From positions 496,001 through 560,000 of the forward strand of contig JAWQEG010001220.1 of the NCBI GenBank assembly GCA_033782935.1: 64,000 bases of DNA, written 5' to 3'. The DNA is from Petrolisthes cinctipes (taxonomy: Eukaryota; Arthropoda; Malacostraca; Decapoda; Porcellanidae). Under the pieces are notes generated by a model. It was not told the origin of the DNA. It saw only the letters and a program-made list of their open reading frames with translations, and did no database searches. Of the stretch, positions 10,661 to 21,749 are shown in pieces (positions within the stretch are counted from its first letter, which is position 1; every line of letters starts with the position of its first letter). A program made the translations under genes and the position numbers.

Positions 10661-12558
10661 TCACTCCTCACGGGGTCGGAGGATTGCCAGTAGTATTTTA
10701 TGACTACGGCCTAGTGAGATGGTGGTATAGTTGCGGTCTAGCTGTTCCTGGTATGATAACACGCCCCCGGCACGCGTCTCGCCTGTAGGGTAGAAGAAGG
10801 ACTCCACACTTCCATCTGGTGTGGAGATTGAACGGTTGGTAAAGGGAGCCCCCAACCATTGCCAGCATCTCCTTCTATAAACGTTCCCACGGTTAGTAAA
10901 CCTGCCGTATTCTGTACACTGTCAAATAAGGCAGTGATGCTACTTAGTGTTGTGTCTGTATAGACGATAGTAACCTTAAGAATGAGGCTGACTGTTGATA
11001 GCTCAGGGAAAAAATAAGATGATCTCCATCCCAATTCCCACACTTCTGAGCATCCTTGAATTTGTCGTCGTTCACTGGGTGAGATGTAAACAATAGTATG
11101 ACCGGTGATTTGTGGGTTCAGCTGCCAACAGAACACACTGCATATGTCACACGATGCACCCGCACAGTTGGCACGTCCACAGTAGGAACCAAGGCCAATA
11201 ACACTATTGGTCTTGGTAGGAACAGTCATGATTCTCTCGGCAGTTGGCAAGACAAGTGCGGTTGCCAAGCCCAGACATTTGGTTGGCAGGCAGCAATTCA
11301 TAGAATCTTGCACCTGGAGGAACAAGGTATACCATACTGATCAAGAAACAATCAAATTATAAGTAGGGGTAACGACGCTTTGAGGGGAGTTTCAACAGGA
11401 TACGATAACTTTATAGTGGAATGACGCAGGGAGGAATATTGTCCAGTATAATAAACATACAGGAAGGCAAAGAGTAACCAACCCTTAGTAATAAACGCTA
11501 AAGCCATTTACATGAACAGTATCATTGTAGGGTGTACTCCAAGCTTTGGAACCTGGTGATTATATATATTCGTATGTAGGGAGGCATATTATTTCAAATA
11601 TATTGTATACACACACACACACACACTCCTGGCATTGAGAAGAGAGGCTGGGTAGGGGTGTTGCAGCGGTTGAGCTTGGTGAGGGCACAGCGGCCTTGAG
11701 CACCAAACATCACGGAGGAGGTGCAGCCGGAGGTGCAAACACACGCCCTTGTGCACTCCAACAACGCTAACACACCGTCCGTAGGTACTGAAGAGAAGGC
11801 AAGTTGGAGAGAAAAAGGGAAATATGTGGAGAGAATGAAGAAATGGAACGTAAAAATGGGCACCTTTTCGTCTACTAATGAGGGAATGTGATTAAGGTGA
11901 GATTCTCTTGTTGGTGAATTGGAAGGTCTCAGCTGATTCCTCCAAACTATGCCTCGAAACAGATCCCCTATTCGTACCACCGATGGTGTCTGTTTTCTGG
12001 TATAGTTGGAAGGAATCAATAGCTTTCCAATTTACCAACAGGAGAATCTATCCTCAAGTTCATCGTGGTCATACAAGTGATATATCTTCTGTAATAAGTA
12101 CAGTAATAGTGTCGTGAGCATTATAACATGGGATGAGAACAAGAACACAGTAGAGGAGAGAGACTAGAGATTAACAGGCAGATGTAGCAACAATAAGACG
12201 AAGGAAATGCTATATATCGTAATGTTAGTAAATAAAAAACATGAAACATACCTCCCTATATAAATACAGTACTTCTTAATTAATGCTACAACGTCCTGCC
12301 TAATCAAATTTGTACACCATATTTTATACACACACACCATACTCACTTCAGGTCAGTCAAGCACCTTCCCTTCTAACCTGCGTATATGTAGTGGAAAACG
12401 ATGAGAAAGGAACTTGTGGCGTGTTCAAAGGACTGATCCACATATTCCGTTCCACTCCTGACCTGATACACTACTGCTCCCGTCACCACAGTCATCACTA
12501 AGACCAGGAGTGATGGATGCAGTAGGGATCCCACCCAGTGTCTTCTTATCACCATCAT
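10661..12558 (-). CDS. Putative three-exon secreted or membrane-anchored Cys-rich protein
   Basis: I do not recognise the family. Exon 1 (12558-12414) starts at ATG and encodes a hydrophobic segment (SLLVLVMTVVTGAVV), a signal peptide or anchor. Exon 2 (11787-11627) follows an acceptor (ttctcttcag) and has a Cys cluster, ECTRACVCTSGC, then FGAQGRCAL, loosely like PAN/apple domains. Exon 3 (11313-10661) follows acceptor cctccag and holds CC, C, CGRANC, CDIC and CW. The splice phases agree: phase 1 at intron 1 and phase 0 at intron 2. The exon 1 donor (CAA/GTTCCT) is weak. In exon 3 a GGGGG run near 10855 separates two frames: the second, ending at 10661, looks more protein-like than the first, ending at 10738, so a 1-base indel or sequencing error is likely. 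Intron 1 contains a hairpin element. Confidence 0.45.
11892..12057. mobile_element. Hairpin element, type A, copy 3
   Basis: TTAAGGTGAGATTCTCTTG on the left is matched by an inverted right arm ending at GGAGAATC...CCTCAA. The centre holds ACCACCGATGGTGT, so the loop is very short. It sits in intron 1 of the predicted Cys-rich gene. Confidence 0.8.
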
Positions 12559-12563
12559 GCTAC

Positions 12564-12745
12564 GTTAGTGGGATGAAGAGGAAGATGTTTGTTAGTGTGT
12601 AGTTTAAACGTTTCTTCTCATAATCTTTCTGTGTCAGTGGGATGAAGAGGAAGATTTTTAGTAAGTGTGTAGTTTAAGCGTATCTTCTCATAATCTTTCT
12701 GTGTCAGTGGGATGAAGAGGAAGATGTTTGTTAGTATGTAGTTTA
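12564..12745. repeat. 69-bp tandem repeat, about 2.6 copies
   Basis: The unit begins GTNAGTGGGATGAAGAGGAA and starts at 12564, 12633 and 12702. The copies differ at a few positions. It lies just upstream of the predicted Cys-rich gene's start codon. Confidence 0.85.
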
Positions 12746-13830
12746 GCGGGATCTTTCTTTTGGGTTAGTTGAAATCTACGTAGTCTCTAAACATTATTGG
12801 GAAGAATTTAGTCCATCAATAAATATTATGTAAGGTTTCATGGAATTACTGTAAATAAAACAAATTTTATGACACAAAAGTAGATTAATATTTATCTTTT
12901 AGGAAAGTGGAGGCATGAAATATAGTTTAACGAGCTCATTATGAGACGGTAAACAGTTAATTGTCTCTGGCAAACACAAGTTTACTGAAGTTGGTAAAAA
13001 CAGAGAGTTGGGTTAATTGGAGATTATCTGCCTTCTTCCTGGAAAAAAAACAACTAACAAACCATTTTCATATTAATTATACAAATACCGTTTAAAGCTG
13101 CGTTAATTAAAGTACCACCAGAAATTATGACTTCTTTTTCTACGCAGGATAGATTTCTAAAGATGGACTGATAGAGAAAAGTTAGGCCAACAGACTAACT
13201 GCCTATAGGAGGAATCAAGCTAGGCAATGTAAATGTACCAAAAGTGTATTATCTATCCCCTTAAATTTTCGCTTCGCCTCAGTAAGGACTGTATAAAATA
13301 TCTAATATCTTTCATTAATGACCTGCGGGAGAAAGTCACTAATAATAACAGGAGTGCTTGTTGGCCAGGCTAAACGTCTGAGTATGAAAACCTTTACCAA
13401 ATTTTCACGGGGAATATAACCATGCAGGCATAATAAAAGACAACATTAGCTTTGACATATATACAAAAGTCAAACTAGGTGGAGCAGTGCAAGTGCCTAA
13501 TACCTTATTCCAAGTCAACAAAAACTTAAGACTCCATTATACGTTTATTGCAGAGCTAAGTACAGTAAGCCATAGACAGCAAGCAGTGGCGGGTGATGAA
13601 AAAATATATATTACACTATCATAAAAAGATGTATATTTGATTTTCCCAGAAATTTTAGTAAGATGGGATATAGATAGATACAAGTGTTACAAAGTACGGT
13701 ACATACATCTCTAATATGATTAGAAGGGTTTTTAGGACAAAGTTTAGAAAGAAATAATAATATTCTTCCAAATTATAACGTTATTCTGTAATATTGGGGT
13801 CATGAAATATTTTGAGCATGAAATAACAGG
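12746..13830. other. AT-rich intergenic stretch
   Basis: I see no gene, RNA or repeat structure in this interval; it is AT-rich and every frame is closed at short range. Confidence 0.5.
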
Positions 13831-14500
13831 GATGGAATGGAAGGAAGGGGAAAAGATGAATAAAAGAAGAGGGAAGAAAACGAAAGGAAAGAGATGAATA
13901 AAAGAAGAGGGAAGAGAGGAAAGGAAAGATATGATTAAAATAAGAAGAGGGAAGAAAACGAAGGGAAAGAGATGAATAAAAGAAGAGGGAAGAAAACGAA
14001 GGGAAAGAGATGAATAAAAGAAGAGGGAAGAAAGGAAAGGAAAGATATGAATAAAAGTAGAGGAAAGAAAAGGAAAGGAAAGAGATTAATAAAATAAGAA
14101 AGATAAGAAATGAAAAATAAGGAGGAGGAATGGGGGCCAGGTGACGAAAGAAAAGAATAAGGAGTAAGGGAGATAATAATTATATTCAGGAGGGGGAGGG
14201 GGAGGGGACAGTTAGTAAGAGTGTAATCAATAGAAAGAATATACTATTTTTTATCTACAGTGTCTATAAGTACGTGAGCAGCTAGAGGTCGGGGTTGGTA
14301 GAAAGAGAAGACAAGGAGGAAGAAAGAGGGAAATAGTATACACGAGAAGGTAAAGAGGAAGAATGAAGAAAATGGTGCACAGGAGAAGGGAAGGAGTAAG
14401 AATGAATGAGGGAAATAGTGTACAAATGAAGGGAAGGAGGAAGAATGAGTGATATAATGTACAGGAAAAGGTAAATAGGAAGAATATGGACCGGGCTGAG
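13830..14500. repeat. Polypurine tandem repeats
   Basis: 13838-14100 holds degenerate copies of a unit of roughly 30-45 bases (GAAAGAGATGAATAAAAGAA then GAGGGAAGAAAACG). 14320-14480 holds a second purine-rich set with GGAGGAAGAATGA repeats. The strand is almost pure purine. Open frames on the opposite strand here are fortuitous. Confidence 0.8.
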
Positions 14501-14569
14501 ACAGAGAACATAGACAGTGAGATGAAAGGGAAATATAAATATACAGGGGGCTGAAATGGAGACAATGTA

Positions 14570-14724
14570 TTAAGGACTCTGTGATCATGTATGAGAATTG
14601 GACGCCTCTGATTCCTCCTGACTATGCCACGAAACGAGCACCTTCCATATAGGTGGTGTTTTGTGGTAATATTTAAAGGATCCGTTTCCCTCCAATTTTC
14701 TGACTACATCACAAGGTCACTTAA
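14570..14724. mobile_element. Hairpin element, type B, copy 1
   Basis: Begins ATTAAGGACTCTGTGATCAT and ends GACTACATCACAAGGTCACTTAA. The arms share the core GATTCCTCCTGACTATGCCA and its degenerate inverse. Type B differs from type A in the terminal 35 bases but has the same internal arrangement. Confidence 0.75.
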
Positions 14725-15188
14725 GGAGAGAAATTTAAGAGCTAGGCAGTGGCCAAGAAATCTATATCAAGTGTTGACTAATGGGAGACTTCGCATCGCC
14801 AAGTTAATGTCAGGGCATACATTTTTCGTTTCTCGTTGTTCTTGAAGTAAATACAGCTTTATAGATTTTACAGACATGAGAATAATTTTGTACCATGCGA
14901 CTAGGGTAACTTTTGTTTTTATGTACTCTTACGACAGTCTAGAGTTGATGCAATGTACTCGCATGATAATATAACACACCAAAACACACCTGAAAAATAT
15001 GTATACTGGTTACCTTGGTGGAAACACTGTATTGCCTGGTAGTGTTTCTCAGACCCTTTCACCTATTGTATCATGATATGTGTGACTATTTAATTAACCA
15101 GCCAGATGTCTTAGAAAGCATTCTCAATATATTTCCATAGTTTCTCAGCCCGTAGTTTTCATTTTTGTTTAAAGTTTTTTATTGACTT
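14725..15188. other. AT-rich intergenic stretch
   Basis: No gene or repeat recognised between the type B hairpin element and the TA-flanked inverted-repeat element. Confidence 0.5.
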
Positions 15189-15190
15189 TA

Positions 15191-15617
15191 GTACAAGCCC
15201 CAACACTCTGGGGAACGTTGCCACTAAAGGCCATGAAGTTATATGATACATGGTGGGAAATTTATGAGTAAAAATACGTAAACAATTGCAGTAATAACAT
15301 GAAAGAGAACAAAGATAACACTGATCATAATATAAAACAATAATAATAATAAATATAGGTTTTTAATTTAACGATACACCAATTATAGTCACCCTTTTAT
15401 TTTGTACGTTTTCTCTCAATGTCATGTACAATTCGTTTTCATTTCACATGAGGAAGATTCATTTTATAATTATGTGGATTATTATCAATGTTGTCTCTCT
15501 TCTCTTTCATGATATTACTGCAATTGTTTACATATATTTACTCATAATTTCCCATCATGTATCAAATAACTTCATGGCCTTTAGCGGTAACGTTCCCCAG
15601 AGTGTTGGGGCTTGTAC
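15191..15617. mobile_element. 427-bp element with long terminal inverted repeats, TA-flanked
   Basis: The left arm from 15191 (GTACAAGCCCCAACACTCTG) and the right arm ending at 15617 are inverted copies over about 130 well-conserved bases and a further, more diverged stretch of about 50. Dinucleotide TA flanks both sides (15189-15190 and 15618-15619), the signature of Tc1/mariner-type insertion. No transposase is encoded, so it is a MITE. A solo terminus is at 9091-9135. Confidence 0.85.
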
Positions 15618-15619
15618 TA

Positions 15620-15975
15620 ATTAATAAAGGTAAATAAAGAACTTATAAATAATGGGTCCAAATATTTGACGAATTATCTGCTGTGCTAGATTGGACGGAG
15701 TAACTCTATAATGAAGAACTTTATAAGTTCTTCACCGCTATACAATCAAGAGGGATTCATAAAATATCTTTTCCCCTGACGATCATAATTATAACAATGA
15801 AAATAGCAGGTCAGACAAGATGTGTGGGTTAATCAGGCATTGTAAACACGTATATTGAATGGGGGTAGAAGTTGCATGGTCAATAAGTCAATATAAATAC
15901 CGCAATAGTTGATGGAGGACCTGCTTAGCTGAACGGAGGTGTAAACAAATGGGAAGGAGAAAAACAGTTAAGAGC
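15620..15975. other. Intergenic stretch
   Basis: No gene or repeat recognised. Confidence 0.5.
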
Positions 15976-16086
15976 TTTAGGGTCCTCGTGATGTTGTCAG
16001 AAAATTGGAGTTTAGGGAATCCTTTAAGTGTTGCCACGAAGCACCACCTTATATTAAAGAAGCTTGTTTCGTAGCATAGTCAGGAG

Positions 16087-16092
<6 letters not shown>
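15976..16092. mobile_element. Hairpin element, type B, truncated copy
   Basis: TTAGGGTCCTCGTGATG...GTCAGAAAATTGGAG...CATAGTCAGGAGAAAT corresponds to the reverse complement of type B copies. The final arm is missing; an A-run and the CR1-like LINE follow directly. Confidence 0.65.
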
Positions 16093-16135
<43 letters not shown>

Positions 16136-16151
16136 AGAGAGAGAGAGAGAG
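16093..16151. repeat. (A)n(GA)n microsatellite
   Basis: About 40 A residues followed by about 9 GA units, immediately beyond the 3' end of the minus-strand CR1-like LINE. Confidence 0.9.
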
Positions 16152-16294
16152 TTACAAGGAGTTACAAGGAAAAGAAGTACCCTAGGGGACCTTACGATCC
16201 ATACAAAGAGGGTACCTGTGGGTTTAGTTGCGCAAGTAGGCGACCGTCCTCGAATGTGTCATGTGATACCATCAAGGAACACTCGCACAACGGC

Positions 16295-19121
16295 TTAAAC
16301 ACCTAGACGGTGGTTTAAGGCTTTGTCTAATCTGGACTTGAACTGATCCACAGAGTTGCTGTTGACCACATCAGCAGGAAGCGCGTTCCAAGTACCGCAG
16401 ATGCTGTATGTAAAGAACTTACCACACAGATCACGGTTGTATCGCTTCAGTTCAAGTTTGTAGCCATGATTCCTGGTTGTGCCCTCACTGAGTTGGAAAA
16501 TGTCCCTGTAGTCTACATTGTCAAAGCCTCGTAGTATTTTAAACACTTCGATAAGCTGACCACGCAGTCTCCGGGTTTCCAAAGAGAACAGGTCAAGTTC
16601 TACCAACCGATCTTTATAGCTCTTGTGTCTAAGAGAGGGTATAAGTTTGGTTGCCCTGGCTTGCACTCGTTCCAATCTCGCGATATCCTTCCGGTAAGAA
16701 GGACTCCAAAACTGGACTGCATACTCCAGGTGCGGTCGGACAAGGGAATTGTACAGACAAAGTACTATCTCCTTGTTCCGGTATCCAAACTGTCGCTTTA
16801 TGTACCCTAACATCCTTTGGGCTTTCTTCTCAGCCTCAATACACTGCTTTGAGAACTTGAGGTCACTGGTGATAGTTACACCCAAGTCTTTCTCAGTATC
16901 AGTGCTTACGAGAGCATTGCCCTTAAGGTTATACTCTGTTCGGGGGTTTCTGTGGCCTATATGCATAACTTTGCATTTGTTCACGTTAAATGGCATTTGC
17001 CACGTGTCAGACCACTCCCCGATCTTCCTAAGATCTTCTTGTAAGCGGGTAGTATTTCCTTCTTTCGCGACATTCATACCAAGCTTAGTATCATCGGCGA
17101 ATTTGGAAATCTTGGCAACCATGTCACCATCCACGTCATTAACATAGATGATAAACAGTAGTGGTCCCAGAACAGAACCTTGGGGAACACCGCTAGTAAC
17201 GGGCACCCACTCTGAAGCCTGTCCATTCACTACCACCCGCTGCCGTCTGTCACTTAGCCAGTTCTCTATCCAATTTGCCACATTTCCGTCTATGCCCAGT
17301 GCACGCACTTTCCGAAGGAGGCGGCGGTGGGGTACCTTATCAAAGGCTTTCTGAAAGTCTAAGTAGACAACATCGACCGCTTTATCCCGATCATGCTCAC
17401 TGAAAACAAAATGGAAGAATTCCACCAGATTTGTGAGGCATGACCGGTGCTGCCGGAACCCATGCTGGGAACCCCTCAGTAGCAAATTTGATTCTAAGTG
17501 TGCTGTTATTTTGTCCACCATGATGCTCTCCATGAGTTTACAGACTATCGAGGTTAAACTGATGGGTCTGTAGTTTGACGGTTGGCTAGCATCTCCCTTC
17601 TTGAAGATAGGAGTCACCTCTGCCTCACGCCAGTCTCTAGGAACGCATCCAGTCTGGATTACCCTATTGAAGACCATGCACAGGTGCCGTGATACTTCAC
17701 CATGCACTTCTTTCAACACTCTAGGTAAGAACCCATCCGGACCGGGGGACTTGTTTGCTTTTAATTCGATTATTTTTCTCTCGATTTCTTCTTGGGTGAA
17801 GACCATTGACTCCAACTTCTCACTGAAGGAGTCCAAAGGTTCGGGAATGGGACCACTCTCCTCAGAGAACACTGAAGAGAAATACTCATTTAAGAGGTTA
17901 GCATTTTCTGCATCAGAGTGCATCAATGCTCCATCCTCATTCACCAAGGGACCGATCCTGCGTCGGATTGGTTTACGGCCATTCACATAACTGAAAAACT
18001 CCTTGGGGTTCTCTTTGCAGAGTCTAGCCACACGGACCTCCTCAGCACGCTTAGCCGCCCTTATTTTGGACTTCACGTTTCGATTCAGTCTTCTATGACC
18101 GTCAAAGTCCCCAGATGCCTTCGCTCGACGATACGCAGTTCTCCTCTCCCTTAGTAGGTTACGGATTTCCCGATTAAACCACTTCGGTTGAATGAACTTC
18201 TGACCTGTTCCCTTCAGAGGAATAAAGCGCGACTGAAGTTCCATGAAGGAAGACAAGAATGACCTCCACAGATCATCAGCACTCTCTCCCTCTTCTAGTT
18301 CCATTTCAGCAACCCCTTCACGAAGACCTGCAAAGTCCGCTCTCCCCATGTCTAATTTTCTATGCACCGGGGTCACGGACTCCATATTAGGGACCTTAAC
18401 TGAAAATCTTATAAGCTTGTGGTCACTTCCACCTATTTCTTCATTTACAGAGAGGTCTTGAATGATGTCATCCTCGGAGGTGAGGACCAAGTCGAGTATG
18501 TTAGCACCTCTTGTTGGCTCCCTTACCCATTGAGTGAGGAATTCATCATTTACAAACTCCAAGAGTGGTGTGTTCTCGGCAGAGGGCTCTCTGGTTTCCC
18601 AGTCAACATGTGTGTTGAAGTCCCCCATAAGGATGCACACCCTGCCGTCCACTAGTTCACCCAGCAACTGGTATAGGTCCCTGTCCATCTCATTGAGTTG
18701 TCCAGGGGGTCTATAAAGCAGCAGGGTTCTGTATTTTGCAGTGCCTATTTCTAGGTCAACTCCAAGGAGCTCGTGGTTTGATGTGATGTTGCAGGTCATC
18801 GATTTGATGGAGTTCTTTACATACAACAGCACACCACCACCCCCTCTGTCCTCTCTATCTTTGTGGAAGAGTTGGTAGCCTGGAATCACGAATTCCCCTT
18901 CAAGATCTCTGTCTGAGGTTCTCAACCATGACTCCGTTATGGCCACCATCCCGGGTTCCTCTGTCGCAACGAGGGCCCGCAGTTCCAAAAACTTGTTTCG
19001 GATGGACCTGGCGTTGAACAATAGAACCTTCAGGGAACCCCCAACTGCAGGGCTCCCTATACTCCTCCGTTTCCCGGTTTGGTTATTGTCTTGGTAGTGC
19101 TGGGGATATCCTTCTTCAGGA
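16295..19121 (-). CDS. CR1-like LINE ORF2: endonuclease and reverse transcriptase
   Basis: This frame encodes the enzyme that nicks chromosomal DNA and copies the LINE RNA there. Counting from the Leu-Phe-Asn at 19021, the endonuclease shows FNARS at 2-6, the catalytic Glu in ITESWL (30), GDFN at 133-136 and SDH at 199-201. RT motifs follow: KSPGPDGFLP, DFQKAFDKVPH, GVPQGSVLGPLLF and FADD at 641-644, then a thumb and an LERVQARATKLIP block typical of CR1. The frame is open for over 900 codons. There is no ATG at its start: it is open from about 19121, overlapping ORF1, and the first Met lies inside the endonuclease at about residue 25. A -1 frameshift from ORF1 would place EN in frame (see the site at 19031-19075). 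Confidence 0.92.
19031..19075 (-). promoter_or_regulatory. Candidate -1 ribosomal frameshift site (slippery heptamer and stem-loop)
   Basis: On the minus strand the heptamer GGGAAAC (19075-19069) is phased in ORF1 as G-GGA-AAC, the X-XXY-YYZ rule. After a 9-base spacer, bases 19059-19050 can pair with 19040-19031 in a 10-bp stem (8 Watson-Crick and 2 G-U pairs) with a 9-base loop. The ORF1 stop codon (19059-19057) forms the base of the stem. ORF2 is in the -1 frame and is open across the site. Confidence 0.65.
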
Positions 19122-20334
19122 TCTCAGCGAATGTCTTCTCTGGGGTCACTCTAGCATAGCGACGAGGGCTCTCCTCCACGCTCGGTCGAGTGCTCCTGAG
19201 ACATCGTCGGACGGCGTCTTCCATTAATTTGGAAAGCACTTCTTTCCCCTTTAGTGAGAGATGTGTGCCATCCCTCTGGTAGAGGTCGTCTCTACCAAAG
19301 AGTGAGGTGTAGGGGTCCACAAAGAACACCCCCTCGGCAGTACACAAATCAGCCAGGCGCTGATTTACTGCAATGTTCTTTGACAGAGCAGTCCCTAAAG
19401 GGCCTCTCATTGGGAGCATGCCAACAACTACCCTTCTGCGGGTTTTTAACCCACAGTCGTCTACTGCACCGAGCACATCCGAGAGGACTCCTTCGGTCAT
19501 GCCTACTCTACCATTTCTCAGGTAGATGTCATTACCACTCACCATGAGTGCAATGACAGCAGATCTGGACGTTTGGATCCTCTCAGCTTCCTTTCGGAGG
19601 TCAGCATTGCCACAACCTGGCAAACAATTCACCTTCACAGAAGTGTGAAGGCGATCTGCCATTAGGGGTTCCAGCCCTCGTGCCTGGGAATCACCTACAA
19701 TGTGTATATCCACAGGCCTCTCCTTGGTAGGAGCACGAGATGCCTTGTGAGGAACCCGAGAGTGTTTTGAATTCCTGCCGGGCTCGTCACTTCCTCCAGG
19801 TTGCTTCTTCTTCGTTTTCTTTTCCTTCTTCATTTTCTTTTCCTTCTTATATGATTCCTCACTTTCCTCTAATCCCTCCTCAATTGTCTTCTTGGGTTTT
19901 TCTTCCTTCTCCATATTCTGCTCCTCTTTTCCATCACACTTTTCTGCAGTCTCTTTTCCTTCTGCAGTCTCTTCTCCCTCTTCATTGTTGCTGTTCTTCT
20001 TCTTGTTGTTCTTCTTCTTGTTGTTCTTTTTCTTGTTCTTCTTCTTCTTCTTTACCGCCGTGGTGGAGCTCTCCGGTGAAGAAGCTCCTTGGACTGCCTT
20101 GTCTCTCACATGGCAGTCACACCTCTGCGAGTCCATTCGGAGAACTTCCTCCTTTAGGGAGTTGTTCTCCTTCGTGAGCAGTGAGATGTGCTTCATCAAC
20201 CTCTCCTCGAGTTTGCAAAAGTCGCAGACACTCGAGGAGTCTAGGTCGCTCGCACTCCTCCCGCTGAAGTCCTCACACCAGCGGTACACCTTGCATGTAG
20301 TACATGTAAATTTTCTTGCTGATGGACCAGTCAT
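19057..20334 (-). CDS. CR1-like LINE ORF1 with zinc finger and SGNH esterase-like domain
   Basis: The 425-residue product starts at ATG (20334). Residues 11-40 form a Cys-X2-Cys ... Cys-X2-Cys zinc-binding pattern, followed by a short coiled coil (42-67). Residues 95-180 are very rich in Lys, Asn and Glu, a nucleic-acid-binding linker encoded by AAG/AAC-type repeats. Residues 208-375 resemble the SGNH hydrolase/esterase domain known in CR1 ORF1 proteins: GDSQ at 214-217 (Ser nucleophile), SGND at 266-269 and DGTH at 355-358 (Asp and His). ORF1 proteins package LINE RNA; the role of the esterase is not settled. The frame is intact and overlaps ORF2. Confidence 0.88.
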   Translation of the reverse strand: MTGPSARKFTCTTCKVYRWCEDFSGRSASDLDSSSVCDFCKLEERLMKHISLLTKENNSLKEEVLRMDSQRCDCHVRDKAVQGASSPESSTTAVKKKKKNKKKNNKKKNNKKKNSNNEEGEETAEGKETAEKCDGKEEQNMEKEEKPKKTIEEGLEESEESYKKEKKMKKEKKTKKKQPGGSDEPGRNSKHSRVPHKASRAPTKERPVDIHIVGDSQARGLEPLMADRLHTSVKVNCLPGCGNADLRKEAERIQTSRSAVIALMVSGNDIYLRNGRVGMTEGVLSDVLGAVDDCGLKTRRRVVVGMLPMRGPLGTALSKNIAVNQRLADLCTAEGVFFVDPYTSLFGRDDLYQRDGTHLSLKGKEVLSKLMEDAVRRCLRSTRPSVEESPRRYARVTPEKTFAEILKKDIPSTTKTITKPGNGGV

Positions 20335-21016
20335 CTCGCTCTAATTCAATTTCAGACCAATAATATAAAAGAAAGGGTAGTGTGATTTGGTCTCGCATAA
20401 GTCTCATCCGCCTACTTCCAGAAGGTTTTCGGTCGTTCGGCCAACAGAAACCTTATGAGCCAAGCACACCAACCCTAAGGTCTCCCCTGGGTCGGACGGC
20501 CCCAATCGTGCCGCAGCTCCCAACTGAGCAGCACAAGAGTCCTAAGTAAATGGGACTCTGATTTTTCGACAGGGGTGCTTGAAGTGTAACCGTCGTCCTA
20601 CTAATCCCTACTAATCCTCCATCCGCGGCCAAACTTAAAGCAAATAGTAAAACTAAATGTCCACGACTTAATCCGAGATCTTTTACTGGCCTGGCAGCCA
20701 GCGAGGCACGAAAGCTCTCTCACCAAAGAGCAGTCGAGCCTTTAGGCACCTAAGAACGGTCACAGGGAGCTGGTCAGGCTTATTAATCTAAGAGAATACC
20801 TACGGGGGTCCTGAGGCATCTCCATTACTCGTACCCCACACGCCTGAGATCCCTTCAATCTCAGCCCTTTCGAAACCTGTGAGCGTTAAAAGGCGTTGTT
20901 TTAGGAGGTTCCAAAGCCTCCCTTCTCACACGGCATAAGGTAGCTGGTGAGGTCCTTAACAATAAAAACTTATATCGAAAGTGATGAAGATTTTTTTTTT
21001 TTTTTTTTTTTTTTTT
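20335..21016 (-). other. CR1-like LINE 5' leader and flanking T-run
   Basis: The 650 bases upstream of ORF1 are GC-richer than the flanks and hold no open frame; they are likely the LINE's untranslated leader with its internal promoter. A T-run (20992-21016) borders it and may be the poly(A) of another minus-strand insertion or part of the target. Confidence 0.5.
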
Positions 21017-21227
21017 AGGACAGTTGAAGAGCAGTTGTGAAACTTAATATTAACATGAAGATTTGACAACTTTTAGTCAGGATCCTAATAACGCTACCTT
21101 TCTGGCACGGGTAACCCAACTGGACTAAATGTCCCCCAGCATAGCTAGCAAAATTCAAACAGATCACACAAGCTCTCTCACCGACGGCAAGGTGGTTGTC
21201 TCGAGAGAGAGAGAGAGAGAGAGAGAG

Positions 21228-21344
21228 AAGGCGTCTGATTCCTCCAGAGTATGACAGGAAACGGGGTCAGATGAACAAAAAGAATGGTGTTCTGTTTGTT
21301 GCCTGGAATAGTTTGGAGGAATCAGTTGTTCCAGATTTACCAAC
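21228..21344. mobile_element. Hairpin element, core-only copy
   Basis: GCGTCTGATTCCTCCAGAGT and GACAGGAAACGGG on the left are mirrored by TTTGGAGGAATCAG on the right. The outer arms are short or lost. A (GA)n run (21202-21227) abuts the left end. Confidence 0.7.
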
Positions 21345-21551
21345 ACTACAACATACAGAGCAGAAAAAATTACTCATGCACTCGCCTATACATAAAGGAT
21401 CTGGACGCAAATGCAATCCAGTCAACAGAAAAAAAAAAATGAAAATAAAAATAAAATAAAAACAAGGTTAATACTGTGAAAAGAGCTAGGGGGTAAAGGA
21501 TAAGTTGTTTGCCAAATTGAAGAGACAAATATAACACCGATAACCTTTGAC

Positions 21552-21680
<129 letters not shown>

Positions 21681-21749
21681 AATCAGAAAGAAGGAAGGAA
21701 AAATATTATCAATGAAAACAAAGTCCATGTGCCTATTGACATTCTTCAT

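Larger units (their letters stand above)
16152..20990 (-). mobile_element. Near-full-length CR1-like LINE
   Basis: The element contains a 5' leader (20990-20335), ORF1 (20334-19057), ORF2 (about 19121-16295) and a short 3' region ending in two copies of CCTTGTAACT (plus strand 16152-16171). Terminal short tandem repeats instead of poly(A) are characteristic of the CR1 group. Both frames are free of stops, so this copy is recent. The 5' limit is set by a run of T at about 20992-21016 and is approximate. No clear target-site duplication was found. Confidence 0.85.

Noticed and set aside
14244..14588. Ser/Phe/Leu-rich minus-strand frames
   Set aside because: Antisense of polypurine tandem repeats.
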